Assembly (NCBI GenBank): GCA_050249835.1
Contig: JBFWPT010000015.1
Location: 6,162-70,161, forward strand
Reading direction: 5' to 3'
DNA length: 64,000 nt
Origin: Miltoncostaea sp050249835
Lineage (GTDB): Bacteria > Actinomycetota > Thermoleophilia > Miltoncostaeales > Miltoncostaeaceae
Part shown: positions 42,877-51,551 of the stretch, piece by piece
Layout: the number at the start of each line of letters is the position of its first letter
Numbering within the stretch: the stretch's first letter is position 1
The notes under the pieces: generated by a model
What the model saw: the letters and a program-made list of their open reading frames with translations, nothing else
The model's database searches: none
Told to the model about the DNA's origin: nothing
Translations under genes and position numbers: made by a program

Positions 42877-43530
42877 TCACAGGATCGCCTTGCGACAGTA
42901 GAACGCCTCCGCGAAGCGGCTGGGCGCGTTGCACTCCATCCCCCGCAGGCGCATCAGGCCGCGGAAGGTGTCCTCGTCGAACCAGGCCTTGCCGGCCTGC
43001 GAGGCGTACGGGCCGAGGACGGCGCGCAGCTTGTGCGCCACCTGGTCCTCGGTGAGCGGGACGAACAGGTTCGGGGCGCCCATGTCGCCGTCCCACTTCG
43101 GGATCTCGTACTCCAGGATCAGGTGGTCGCGCCACGTGTTCCACGCCAGGTCCGACAGCACCCGGTGGTCCTGGTGCCGGTCGTGCCGCTGGTGGGTGAG
43201 CACGACGTGCGGGGAGAACTCCCGCGCGATGACCTCGAGGCGGTCCTTGATGGCGTCGCCGACGAACGGGAAGTAGCTCTCCCGGAAGTCCGACACCGCG
43301 ACCTCGGCCCCGGCCGCGCCCTCAAGCAGCACGGCGGCCGCGGCCTCGCACTCGGCGCGCCGCTCCGGGGTGCCGGCGAAGACCTCGTAGCGCACCACGG
43401 CCCCGCCGGGGCGCTCGATCAGCCGCCGCACGGTGCCGCCGCAGCCGATCTCGACGTCGTCGCAGTGGGCCCCCAGGCAGAGCACCCGCACCGGCTCGCC
43501 GGCCGGCAGGTCCGGCAGCAGCCCGATCAC
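42877..43530 (-). CDS. PIG-L family deacetylase
   Basis: This 217-aa zinc-dependent deacetylase-like protein has VLCLGAHCDDVEIGCGG near residue 20, a variant of the AHPDDExxGCGG metal-binding motif with Cys replacing Pro. HDRHQDHR supplies the second metal ligands. Family members remove acetyl groups from N-acetylated sugars (GlcNAc-PI, mycothiol precursors, antibiotic intermediates). GTG 43530 overlaps the cytidylyltransferase stop by 4 nt. It probably de-N-acetylates the sugar made by this operon. Confidence 0.87.
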   Translation of the reverse strand: MIGLLPDLPAGEPVRVLCLGAHCDDVEIGCGGTVRRLIERPGGAVVRYEVFAGTPERRAECEAAAAVLLEGAAGAEVAVSDFRESYFPFVGDAIKDRLEVIAREFSPHVVLTHQRHDRHQDHRVLSDLAWNTWRDHLILEYEIPKWDGDMGAPNLFVPLTEDQVAHKLRAVLGPYASQAGKAWFDEDTFRGLMRLRGMECNAPSRFAEAFYCRKAIL

Positions 43531-44318
43531 GCGCCCGCGCGCTCCGGGTTCCAGACCTCCCAGGACGCCCCGCCGCGCGTGTACATCTCGTCGAGCTGCT
43601 GGCGCTCCTTGAAGGTGTCCATGCCGGCCCAGAACCCGTCGTGCCGGTAGCCCACGAGCTCGCCGGCCTCGATGAGCCGCTGGAAGGGCTCGTAGACGAG
43701 CTCCTCGCCCGGGCGCATGTAGTCGAAGATCTCCTGCCTCAGGACGAAGAACCCGGCGTTGACCCACATCCCGATCCCGCTGGACTCGCGGATCGTGGTG
43801 ACGCGGTCGTCGTCGTCCATCGAGACGACGTGGAACGTCTGGCTCGGCGTCGTGCACATGAACGTGGCGACCTTGCCGTGCCGCTCGGCGTGCTCGAGCA
43901 GGCGCGGCAGCGGCAGGTCGGTGAGGCCGTCGGAGTAGTTGGCGAGGAAGACCTCCTCGCCCGCCAGGTGCTCGCGCACCGCCATGAGCCGCTCGCCGAT
44001 GTTCGAGGAGATGCCCGTGTCCACGAACGTGATGCGCCAGTCCTCGATGTCCTTGTTGAGAAGGCTCACGTCCCGTCCGCCGCCGCTCAGCACGAAGTCG
44101 TTGGAGAGCCACTCCTTGTAGTTCAGGAAGTACTCCTTGATGACCTCGGCCTTGTAGCCCAGGCACAGCACGAAGTCGCGGTGCCCGTAGTGGGCGTAGT
44201 ACTTCATGAGGTGCCACATGATCGGCCGCGAGCCGATGGGGACCATGGGCTTCGGGAGCTGGCCCGAGAACTCCCGCATCCGCATGCCCATCCCGCCGCA
44301 GAAGAGGACGACCTTCAC
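43527..44318 (-). CDS. Sugar-1-phosphate nucleotidyltransferase, glucose-1-phosphate cytidylyltransferase (RfbF)-like
   Basis: This 263-aa protein begins VVLFCGGMGMRMREFSGQLP followed by KPMVPIGSRPI, the nucleotide-binding loop of RfbF-type enzymes (usually GGxGTRL.E...PKPM). FVLCLGYKAEVIKEYFLNY, NYSDGLTDLP (metal-binding Asp) and FWAGMDTFKERQQLDE are close to RfbF. It would make CDP-glucose or a related CDP-sugar. A Thr-to-Met change in the GTR loop (GMGMR) is worth noting. GTG 44318 overlaps the methyltransferase stop by 4 nt. No CDP-glucose 4,6-dehydratase of the usual type is visible in the window. Confidence 0.87.
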   Translation of the reverse strand: MKVVLFCGGMGMRMREFSGQLPKPMVPIGSRPIMWHLMKYYAHYGHRDFVLCLGYKAEVIKEYFLNYKEWLSNDFVLSGGGRDVSLLNKDIEDWRITFVDTGISSNIGERLMAVREHLAGEEVFLANYSDGLTDLPLPRLLEHAERHGKVATFMCTTPSQTFHVVSMDDDDRVTTIRESSGIGMWVNAGFFVLRQEIFDYMRPGEELVYEPFQRLIEAGELVGYRHDGFWAGMDTFKERQQLDEMYTRGGASWEVWNPERAGA

Positions 44319-45595
44319 GCGGCGCCCACCCGCGGCCAGTCGAGCACCGTCGCCTCGGGGATCGGCACCACGCAGCGGCCGCCCCACTCGCGGACGTACT
44401 CGAGCTGGGCGACGATCTCGTCCCGGAGGTTCCAGGGGAGGATGAGCACGTAGTCCGGCTTCGTCTCCGCGATCCGCGACGTGTCGAAGATGGGGATGTG
44501 GGTGCCCGGCAGGAAGCGGCCGTGCTTGTACGGGTTCCGGTCCACGGTGTAGTCGAGGAAGTCCGTGCCGACGCCGCAGTAGTTGAGGAGCGTGTTCCCC
44601 TTGCCGGGGGCGCCGTAGCCGACGACCTGCGCGCCCTCGCGCTTGACCCCGATCAGCCACTCGAGCAGCTTCCGCTTGGTCTCCTTGACCTGCTCGCTGA
44701 AGTCCTCGTAGGTGCCGATGCGGTCGAGGCCGGCCGCCAGCTCGCGGTCGCGGAGGTCGAGGAGGCGGTCCGTGACGGCCGGGCAGCCCTCGCCCGCGTG
44801 GGCCGCGTGGAGGCGCAGCGAGCCGCCGTGGGTCCAGAGCTCCTCGACGTCGAAGATCGTCAGCCCGTGGTGGGAGAAGATCCGCTCGGACGTGATCAGC
44901 GAGAAGTACGAGAAGTGCTCGTGGTAGATCGTGTCGAACTGGTTCTCGTCCATCAGGCGCATCAGGTGGGGGAACTCGATGGTGATCGTCCCGCCCGGCG
45001 CCAGCAGCACCTTCATGCCGGCGACGAAGGTGTTGAGGTCCGGCACCTGCGCCAAGACGTTGTTGCCCACGATCAGGTCCGCCCGGGTCCCCTCGGCCAC
45101 GAGGCGGTGGGCCAGCGCCTCGTCGAAGAACTCGGTGAGGGTCCGGACGCCGCGCTCCTCCTCGGCGACCTTCGCCACGTTGTAGGAGGGCTCGATGCCG
45201 AGCACCGGGACGCCGCGCTTCACGAAGTACTGCAGCAGGTAGCCGTCGTTGCTCGCGAGCTCCACGACCAGGCTGTCCGCCCCGAGGCCGCGGCGCGCGG
45301 AGATGTCCTCGACGTAGGCCTCGGCATGCGCGAGCCAGGCGTCCGAGTAGGACGAGAAGTACGCGTACTCCCGGAAGATCTCCTCGGGGCTCACGTACTC
45401 CTGGAGCTGCACGAGGAAGCAGCTCTCGCACACCCACGTGTGGAGCGGGAAGAACGGCTCCATCGCGTTGACCTGGTCGGCGGTGAGGAAGCTCTCGCAG
45501 AGCGGCGACATGCCGAGGTCGGCGAAGGTGTGACGGAGTGTCGCGCCGCAGAACCGGCACGGACCGCCGTCGGGGATGCCTGGGGAGGTGGCCAC
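44315..45595 (-). CDS. Zinc-binding sugar C-methyltransferase-like protein
   Basis: This 426-aa protein has a zinc-ribbon (CRFCGA at about 13, CESC at about 57), a SAM domain (LVVELASNDGYLLQYF) with the HEHFSYFSL segment typical of TylC3/NovU-type methyltransferases, and the C-terminal module QVVGYGAPGKGNTLLNYCG with DRNPYKHGRFLPGT. Members of this group methylate C3 of keto-deoxysugars. GTG 45595 is preceded by GAGAGG. It starts the cytidylyltransferase/PIG-L/SDR part of the operon. Confidence 0.87.
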   Translation of the reverse strand: MATSPGIPDGGPCRFCGATLRHTFADLGMSPLCESFLTADQVNAMEPFFPLHTWVCESCFLVQLQEYVSPEEIFREYAYFSSYSDAWLAHAEAYVEDISARRGLGADSLVVELASNDGYLLQYFVKRGVPVLGIEPSYNVAKVAEEERGVRTLTEFFDEALAHRLVAEGTRADLIVGNNVLAQVPDLNTFVAGMKVLLAPGGTITIEFPHLMRLMDENQFDTIYHEHFSYFSLITSERIFSHHGLTIFDVEELWTHGGSLRLHAAHAGEGCPAVTDRLLDLRDRELAAGLDRIGTYEDFSEQVKETKRKLLEWLIGVKREGAQVVGYGAPGKGNTLLNYCGVGTDFLDYTVDRNPYKHGRFLPGTHIPIFDTSRIAETKPDYVLILPWNLRDEIVAQLEYVREWGGRCVVPIPEATVLDWPRVGAA

Positions 45596-45645
45596 TTTGC
45601 CTCTCGTGTCGGTTGGGGTGTGCTGCCGCGGGACGCCGGCGGGGG

Positions 45646-46827
45646 TCAGACGACGACCACGCGCGCGGCGACGCCGAGCCCGTCGAGGGTCGCCTGGATC
45701 TCTTCGGCGTAGAGGGGGTTCATGATGAGCACGGAGCCGGGGGGGTCGGCCACGAGATCCTCGGGCGCGACGATGGGCTGGCCGGTGCCCGGAAGGTAGC
45801 GCCCCTGCTTGCGCGGGTTGAGGTCCACGACGCGATCGACCTCGTCGCCGACGCCCATCAGGTTGAAGAAGCCCACCGCCTTCGCGCCCGCCCCCCACGC
45901 CACGGCCCCGCCGGACGCGGATGCCTCGTCGAGCATCGACCGCCAGCCCGCGACGCGCTCGCCGACGCGGTCCGGGTACGCGGCCAGGTCGGCGGCGGTC
46001 CGCGCGACCCCGGCCGGATCCGCCGGCGCCTCCACCGGCCCCGCGGCCGGGCGCGCCTCCACGGCGAGGAACTGGCCGTCGTAGTCCTCGCGCAGCGCCG
46101 TCACCGTGAAGCCGGCGAGGGCGAACAGGACCCGGATCGACGAGTCCAGGAAGTACGAGCAGTGCTCGTAGATCAGGTCCCCCACCGACAGGCGCCGGAG
46201 GGCGAGCAGGCCGTTGGGGACCTCGACGTAGACGGGCGTGTCGCGGTCGCCGATGCCGGCGCGGACCGTCCGCATGAAGGCCAGCGGGTCCGGGACGTGC
46301 TCGAGCACGTGACGGCAGCAGATGATGTCGGCGGGGTGCGCCGCGTGCTCCTCCGAGAAGTACTCCGGGACGACCCGCGCCCGCCCGGCCAGCAGGGGGT
46401 CGGCGTGCGCCGGGTCGTGGCTGGGGTCGAAGCCGAGGCCGCGGTTGCCGCCCGCCGCGCACAGGAGGCCGAGGAAGTGGCCGCTGCCGCAGCCGATCTC
46501 GAGCACGTCGGCGTCGCGCAGCCCGTAGGTCGCGACGAGGTGCTCCACCAGGCCGTCCTCGTAGCGCCGGAACACGCCGGAGAAGTGCAGCGCGTTGTCG
46601 TAGGGCTCGGTGTAGTCGGAGACGGCGGGGTCGTATGCGCGGTTGAAGACGTAGAGGCACCGCCCGCACCAGGACAGGTGGAGGTCGCCCCGGGGGCAGC
46701 CCACGGCCGCCTCGCGCGTGGGCCAGAGGGCCCCGACGTGGGCCGGGACCCCGTCCAGGTCCACCAGGGGACGGACGTCGTCCGACCCGCAGACGGGGCA
46801 GCCCGCGTGGCGATCGGGGGCGGTCAC
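45646..46827 (-). CDS. Zinc-binding class I SAM methyltransferase (Methyltransf_14 type)
   Basis: This 393-aa protein has a zinc-ribbon CPVCG / CGRC, a SAM site DVLEIGCGSGHFLGLLC, CRHVLEHVPDPLAFM, YEHCSYFLDSS, and a C-terminal Rossmann-like module VAWGAGAKAVGFFNLMG with VVDLNPRKQGRYLPGT. It is much closer to the 390-aa gene at 22.8 kb than to the adjacent 426-aa methyltransferase, so the two halves of the region share paralogues. GTG 46827 overlaps the upstream gene's stop by 4 nt. Confidence 0.87.
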   Translation of the reverse strand: MTAPDRHAGCPVCGSDDVRPLVDLDGVPAHVGALWPTREAAVGCPRGDLHLSWCGRCLYVFNRAYDPAVSDYTEPYDNALHFSGVFRRYEDGLVEHLVATYGLRDADVLEIGCGSGHFLGLLCAAGGNRGLGFDPSHDPAHADPLLAGRARVVPEYFSEEHAAHPADIICCRHVLEHVPDPLAFMRTVRAGIGDRDTPVYVEVPNGLLALRRLSVGDLIYEHCSYFLDSSIRVLFALAGFTVTALREDYDGQFLAVEARPAAGPVEAPADPAGVARTAADLAAYPDRVGERVAGWRSMLDEASASGGAVAWGAGAKAVGFFNLMGVGDEVDRVVDLNPRKQGRYLPGTGQPIVAPEDLVADPPGSVLIMNPLYAEEIQATLDGLGVAARVVVV

Positions 46828-47630
46828 CACGCCCGGTCCGTGTCGCGCTCCGCCGGCTGCTGCGCGTCCGCGCCCGCCGGCGGCCGCTCGGCCTGCAGGT
46901 AGGCGCGCGCCGATCCCTCGCCGAACGGGGTCCCGTCGATCGCGCCGGCGACCTCGCGCACCTCGAGCCCGGCCGTGGCCAGCAGCTCGGTGAGCTCGTC
47001 GAACGCGTAGAGGCGGATCGACGTGTGCTCCCGCGTCGTGCCGCCGTCGCCCACCAGGTACCAGTCCGTCTCGGTCCTGCGGGTCACCGGGTCGAACTCG
47101 CGCTCGACGAGCACGAACGTCTCGCCGCTGCGCCACCACACCCGGGGCGCGTCCAAGGTGGGCCGGAGCGTCTCCTCCACGTGCGTGTCCAGCAGGAACC
47201 GGCCCCCCGGGCGCAGCGCGGAGGCGACCGCCTCCAGGAAGCGCCGGTCCCCGTCGTCGTCGAGGTAGCCGAAGCTCCCCCACCAGCAGAGGACCGCGTC
47301 GAACCGGCCGAGGGACCCGATCTGGCGCATGTCGGCGCAGTGGAGGCGGAGGTCGACCCCCGCCGCGTCGGCCTTGGCCCGCGCCTCGTCGACGTAGGGC
47401 CGCGTGATGTCGACGCCCACGACCTCGCAGCCGCGCGCAGCGAGCGCGACCGACAGGTCCCCGGTCCCGCACGGCACGTCGAGGACGCGGCTGCCCGGCG
47501 CCAGGCCCAGGGACCCGGCGATGAAGTCGGTCTCCCGCGCGATCTGCTCAGGCGTCCGCCGCCGGCGCTGCACCTGGCCCCACGGCCCCTCGAAGATGCC
47601 CGTCCTCCACCACTCCGTTCCCGCGCCCAT
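46824..47630 (-). CDS. Class I SAM-dependent methyltransferase
   Basis: This 268-aa cytosolic enzyme has motif I RVLDVPCGTGDLSVALA (about residue 48), VVGVDITRPYVDEAR, and motif IV-like DAVLCWWGSFGYLDD. Its N-terminus (EWWRTGIFEGPWGQVQ) and lack of a zinc ribbon separate it from the two larger methyltransferases next to it. ATG 47630 is chosen because GGAGAGGA precedes it; an in-frame ATG 24 nt upstream is possible. It is the first gene of the sugar-tailoring operon that runs to 41841. Confidence 0.85.
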   Translation of the reverse strand: MGAGTEWWRTGIFEGPWGQVQRRRRTPEQIARETDFIAGSLGLAPGSRVLDVPCGTGDLSVALAARGCEVVGVDITRPYVDEARAKADAAGVDLRLHCADMRQIGSLGRFDAVLCWWGSFGYLDDDGDRRFLEAVASALRPGGRFLLDTHVEETLRPTLDAPRVWWRSGETFVLVEREFDPVTRRTETDWYLVGDGGTTREHTSIRLYAFDELTELLATAGLEVREVAGAIDGTPFGEGSARAYLQAERPPAGADAQQPAERDTDRAW

Positions 47631-47853
47631 GTGTTCCTCTCCGATGACCGTCACGAGCCCGCAGGGATCCTGACCATGCCCGGGTGGTCCGTCGCCGCCC
47701 CATTGGGCGGGGCGGCCTCCATCGCCCGTCTAGGGTTGCGGCCCGGCGCGCAACCGCCACGCACCGCCCCCGGCAGGGTAAGAAATCCGTTAGACGACCG
47801 CCATCCACTTGCGGATCGTCCCCACACATCTCGGCTGCGGTCCGACAAGAGGC

Positions 47854-47859
47854 TAGGGT
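47854..47859 (+). promoter_or_regulatory. -10 element upstream of the 620-aa beta-helix gene
   Basis: TAGGGT, with transcription expected to start about 47867. It lies 58 nt before ATG 47917 and 7 nt before GTG 47867, which opens a short overlapping frame. The rest of the 286-nt gap 47631-47916 holds nothing else I can name. Confidence 0.45.
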
Positions 47860-47866
47860 CGCCCGC

Positions 47867-47974
47867 GTGCCCGGCCCCCTTTGCCCGAGGGGGCTCAACA
47901 ACAGGAAGGATGTCGCATGCGACTCCTCTCCCCACTGGTGCGATCTCTCCCACGCGGACGCGCGGTCCGCCTGA
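47867..47974 (+). CDS. Possible leaderless upstream ORF, 35 codons
   Basis: GTG 47867 opens a 35-codon frame (MPGPLCPRGLNNRKD to DARSA) that runs out of frame through the ATG of the beta-helix gene and stops at 47974. Its only support is the 7-nt spacing from the TAGGGT -10 box. It may be chance, or may regulate translation of the downstream gene. Confidence 0.25.
   Translation: MPGPLCPRGLNNRKDVACDSSPHWCDLSHADARSA
47874..47894 (+). promoter_or_regulatory. Hairpin at the 5' end of the beta-helix gene leader
   Basis: GCCCCCT / AGGGGGC, a 7-bp stem with a 7-nt loop, would form at the very 5' end of the transcript starting near 47867. It lies just before the AGGAAGGA ribosome-binding site (47903-47910). 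It could stabilise the mRNA. Confidence 0.35.
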
Positions 47975-49779
47975 TCGCCCTGTCGGGAACCGCGGCGCTC
48001 GCCGCCGTGGCAGTCCCCTCCCCCGCATCCGGGGCCGAGACCCCCGCGGTGAAGATCACCGCCCCGGTGCCGTCCGCCCAGGTCGTGAGCGGGCTCGTGC
48101 CGCTCGCGGTGCGCGCGCACAGCGCGAGCGGCATCCGGCGCGTCGAGTTCCGCATCGACGGCAAGCGCCGGTGGGTCCAGACCAAGGCGCCGTGGCGCTT
48201 CGGCGGCCCCCGGGGCCGCTGGGACACGCGCCGGTACTCGGCCGGCACGCGCCGTGTCGCCGTGGTGGCCGTCGGCCGCGACGGCAGCCGCGGCGCCACG
48301 ATCCGCCGCGTGAAGGTGGTCCGCGCCACGGCCCGGCCCTACGTGGCGATCACCTCGCCGAAGGCCAACGCGACCGTCCGCGGCAAGGTCGTGCTGAGCG
48401 CCCAGGCCACCGCGAACCGCGGCATCTCCCGCGTCGAGTTCCGCATCGACGGCAAGCGCCGCTGGACGGCGCGGTCCGCGCCGTGGCGGTTCGGCGGCGC
48501 CTCCGGCAAGTGGGACACCGCCAAGTACCCCACCGGCAAGCGCACGATCACCGTGACCGCGTTCGATAAGGCCGGGCGGAAGACCGTCGCGAGCCGCAAG
48601 GTCACGATCAAGCGGAGCGGCTCCACGACGCCCGCGACGCCCGCGCCCACGCCGCCGCCCTCCACGGGCGGGGGCGGCGGCTCGCCGGCCTTCGCCCCGT
48701 ACGCCCCCCCGGCCAAGGCGCTCGGCCCCGCGACCCGCTTCGTCTCCGCCTCGGGGTCGGACTCGGGCTCGTGCACCGCGTCGTCCCCGTGCCGCTCGCT
48801 CAACCGGGCGTACCAGGTGGCGGCGCCGGGCGAGGTCGTCGACATCGCCGGCGGCAACTACCCGCACCAGACCTTCGGCGGCGGGTCCGGCAAGTCCCGG
48901 GCGAACCCGGTCTACTTCCGTCCCGCCGCGGGCGCCTCCGTCTCCATGTCGAACCTCCGGTTCGAGGGGACCGTGGGCGTCGAGATCCGCGACGTCCACA
49001 CCGTGGGCTGGTACGTCAACACCGGCAGCGACGGCATCACGCTCCGCGGGGTCCGCTCCACGGGCGGCAGCTTCATCACGAGCGCGTCGCACGTCTCGAT
49101 CGTCGGCGGCGAGGTCGGCCCGGTCGACTCGGTCGACGCGGTCCAGGTGAAGCGCGCCAGCGCGAGCGCGCCGAACCCCTCGGACATCGTCTTCGACGGC
49201 GTGACCGTCCACGACGTCACCCGGCGGGCCGATCCGGACGTCCACACCGACTGCATGCAGTTCGGCGCGGGCGAGCGGGTCGCCATCCGGAACAGCGTCA
49301 TCTACAACTGCTCGACCCAGGGTGTCTTCACGCGCGAGTTCAGCGGTGGCGTCATCCGCGACTGGGTCGTGGAGAACAACTTCTTCGGCAAGGCCAACGA
49401 GGGTTACTACTCGCTGATCATCCACAGGGAGCTCTCGGCCGACAAGAAGTTCCTCGTCCGCTACAACAGCTCCATCCAGGCCTGGCGCCTCGAGTCGCAC
49501 GGCCTGACGGTGATCGGCAACGTCGCGCCGATGGCGTCCAACGCCTGCGACTCGGCCATCACCTACCGGTACAACGTCTGGTCGGCGGCCAAGTGCCACT
49601 CGACCGACGTCGCCGCGGCGCCCGGGTTCCTCAACCCGGGGGCCATGGACCTGCGGCTGGCCGCCGGGTCCGCGGCGATCAACCGGGGCGACCCCTCGGC
49701 CTACCCGCCCGGGGACATCACCGGCACGGCGCGCCCCCTCGGGGGACGCCCGGACGCCGGGGCCCACGAGCGGCAGTGA
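47917..49779 (+). CDS. Secreted parallel beta-helix protein with two Ig-like domains
   Basis: This 620-aa protein has a signal peptide (ending SPASGA). Two tandem Big_7-like Ig domains follow; both contain RRVEFRIDGKRRW or SRVEFRIDGKRRW, then APWRFGG and W-D-T, at residues about 45-135 and 140-225. After a Thr/Pro/Gly linker comes a choice-of-anchor Q beta-helix domain (SASGSDSGSCTASSPCRSLNRAY, HTDCMQFGAG, VENNFFG, RYNVWSAAKC, ending GGRPDAGAHE). It is a paralogue of the genes at 17.7 and 19.9 kb. ATG 47917 follows AGGAAGGA. A perfect 18-bp hairpin terminates it. Confidence 0.88.
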   Translation: MRLLSPLVRSLPRGRAVRLIALSGTAALAAVAVPSPASGAETPAVKITAPVPSAQVVSGLVPLAVRAHSASGIRRVEFRIDGKRRWVQTKAPWRFGGPRGRWDTRRYSAGTRRVAVVAVGRDGSRGATIRRVKVVRATARPYVAITSPKANATVRGKVVLSAQATANRGISRVEFRIDGKRRWTARSAPWRFGGASGKWDTAKYPTGKRTITVTAFDKAGRKTVASRKVTIKRSGSTTPATPAPTPPPSTGGGGGSPAFAPYAPPAKALGPATRFVSASGSDSGSCTASSPCRSLNRAYQVAAPGEVVDIAGGNYPHQTFGGGSGKSRANPVYFRPAAGASVSMSNLRFEGTVGVEIRDVHTVGWYVNTGSDGITLRGVRSTGGSFITSASHVSIVGGEVGPVDSVDAVQVKRASASAPNPSDIVFDGVTVHDVTRRADPDVHTDCMQFGAGERVAIRNSVIYNCSTQGVFTREFSGGVIRDWVVENNFFGKANEGYYSLIIHRELSADKKFLVRYNSSIQAWRLESHGLTVIGNVAPMASNACDSAITYRYNVWSAAKCHSTDVAAAPGFLNPGAMDLRLAAGSAAINRGDPSAYPPGDITGTARPLGGRPDAGAHERQ

Positions 49780-49784
49780 GCACG

Positions 49785-49825
49785 ACGTGGCCGGCCCCCG
49801 CCCCCCCGGCGGGGGCCGGCCACGT
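49785..49825. terminator. Strong bidirectional hairpin terminator
   Basis: A perfect 18-bp stem (ACGTGGCCGGCCCCCGCC and its complement) with a 5-nt C loop, between the ends of the convergent beta-helix and sugar-transferase genes (stops at 49779 and 49825). Confidence 0.75.
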
Positions 49826-51306
49826 CAGTAGGCGCCGTCCCGGCGGAGCACGACCCGGGCGGTCCGCATGATGATGCGGATGTCCCACCAGAGCGACCAG
49901 TTCGTGACGTACAGGTAGTCGAGCTTGGTCATCTCGCCGTAGGACAGGTCGTTGCGGCCCATGGCCTGCCACGGGCCCGTGAGGCCGGGGGCCACGTCGA
50001 GTCGGCGGCTGGCCCAGCCCGTGATCTGGTCGGACTCGTGGACCACGAAGGGGCGGGGCCCGACGATGCTCATCTGGCCGCGCAGGACGTTCCAGAGCTG
50101 GGGCAGCTCGTCCAGGCTGGTGCGCCGCAGGAAGGCGCCGACCCGGGTCACGCGGGGGTCGCCGGACTTCATCTTGAACAGGGGGCCGTCGACCTCGTTG
50201 TCGCCGGCAAGGGCCTGGCGGGAGGCCTCGGCGTCGAGGCGCATCGAGCGGAACTTGAGGATCTGGAAGACCTCGCCGCCACGCCCGCGGCGGGCCTGGC
50301 GGAAGATCGCGGGGCCGGGGCTGTCCACGCGGATGGCGATCGCGATCGCGGCGAGGGCCGGTGCGAGCAGGACCAGGAGGCCGGCCGCGACGATGATGTC
50401 GAAGGCGCGCTTGACGATCCGGGCGAAGCCGCCGAGCCGCACCGGGGGCAGCGTGACCATCGGGATGCCCTCGAGGTCGTCCAGGGTCGCGTGCGCGGGG
50501 AAGATCTCGAAGTACCGCGGCACCATCGACACCTGGATGTGCGGGTTCCGGACGCTGCGGACGAGCTGGAGCATCTCGTCGTGGCTGGCGCGCGAGTAGG
50601 CGACCACGACCCGGTCGATGTCGAGCGTCGCGCAGGCGGTGGCGAGGTCCTTCCGCGTGCCGAGGTGCGCGCAGCCCTCCACCTCGAGCGGGTCGTCGTC
50701 GAGGTACCCGACGAGCTCGATGCCGTAGGAGGCGTGCCGGCTGAGCTTGTCGTGCACGAGCCGGGCCACCTCGCCGCTGCCGACGATGAGGGTGCGCTCG
50801 GGCCGGAACAGGCCCGGCAGGGCCGACCGCAGCGATACCCGGCCGGCCGGGACCAGCACGAGGGCCAGCGCGACGGCCACGGCGACGGTCTCGGGCTCGA
50901 AGAGGCCCGGGCCCGCGGCGTCGAAGGAGAACCCGATGACGAGGGTCATGAAGCCGGCGACGACGAGCGGGTGGAAGGCGTCGCGGAGGGTCGTCTCGAA
51001 GCTGCCGCTCGAGATGCGGGCCCGCCGGTTGCCGTAGTGCCCGTAGGCGGCGAAGACGATCAGCCAGAGCCCCGTGATCCACAGCGCCCCGACGCCCAGC
51101 ATCCACATCTCGGACCGCTGCTCGCGGAACAGCGACGCGGTCACGCCGAGCGCCGCGCTCTGCGCGACGAGGACGGCGAGCGCGTCGGCGCCCATGAGGG
51201 GGAGCCGGCGGTTCCGGGAGGCCCGCCGGCCCGCGACCGCATCGAGGGGGAGGATGACCTCGGCCTCGGGGGGCGGTGTGGGCGCAGTGTGCTCCGCGGT
51301 GGTCAT
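49825..51306 (-). CDS. Polyprenyl-phosphate glycosyl-1-phosphate transferase (WbaP/WcaJ-like)
   Basis: This 493-aa protein is the initiating enzyme of lipid-linked glycan assembly: it moves sugar-1-phosphate from a nucleotide sugar to undecaprenyl phosphate. An N-terminal bundle of about four helices (residues 35-150) and a CoA-binding-like Rossmann domain (TLIVGSGEVARLVHDKL, about 170-280) precede the catalytic bacterial transferase domain. That domain has KRAFDIIVAAGLLVLLAPA, PAIFRQARRGRGG, ILKFRSM, TSLDELPQLWNVL and MSIVGPRP. ATG 51306 has GAGAGG upstream. It stands apart from, but functionally heads, the polysaccharide genes to its left. Confidence 0.93.
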   Translation of the reverse strand: MTTAEHTAPTPPPEAEVILPLDAVAGRRASRNRRLPLMGADALAVLVAQSAALGVTASLFREQRSEMWMLGVGALWITGLWLIVFAAYGHYGNRRARISSGSFETTLRDAFHPLVVAGFMTLVIGFSFDAAGPGLFEPETVAVAVALALVLVPAGRVSLRSALPGLFRPERTLIVGSGEVARLVHDKLSRHASYGIELVGYLDDDPLEVEGCAHLGTRKDLATACATLDIDRVVVAYSRASHDEMLQLVRSVRNPHIQVSMVPRYFEIFPAHATLDDLEGIPMVTLPPVRLGGFARIVKRAFDIIVAAGLLVLLAPALAAIAIAIRVDSPGPAIFRQARRGRGGEVFQILKFRSMRLDAEASRQALAGDNEVDGPLFKMKSGDPRVTRVGAFLRRTSLDELPQLWNVLRGQMSIVGPRPFVVHESDQITGWASRRLDVAPGLTGPWQAMGRNDLSYGEMTKLDYLYVTNWSLWWDIRIIMRTARVVLRRDGAY

Positions 51307-51551
51307 CTGGGCAGGTGCCTCTCGGTTCTCATGCGGTCATGTGGAGTGTGGGACGTGGGTGATGTTCGGTTCGACTGCCGAAAGGGGGGTTTTGACAGGG
51401 TTGCGGAACTAGCCGATGGTGCGTGAAGCCCTTCGTAAGGGCTTTCTCATGAAGCCACCGGGCCCCGACTTGTAAATCGGCGCGGAGACGTTCGTCTTGA
51501 AACCCGGCGCCGGGGGTTGACCGGGGCGCCCCGCGGGCCGATGGACGGGAC

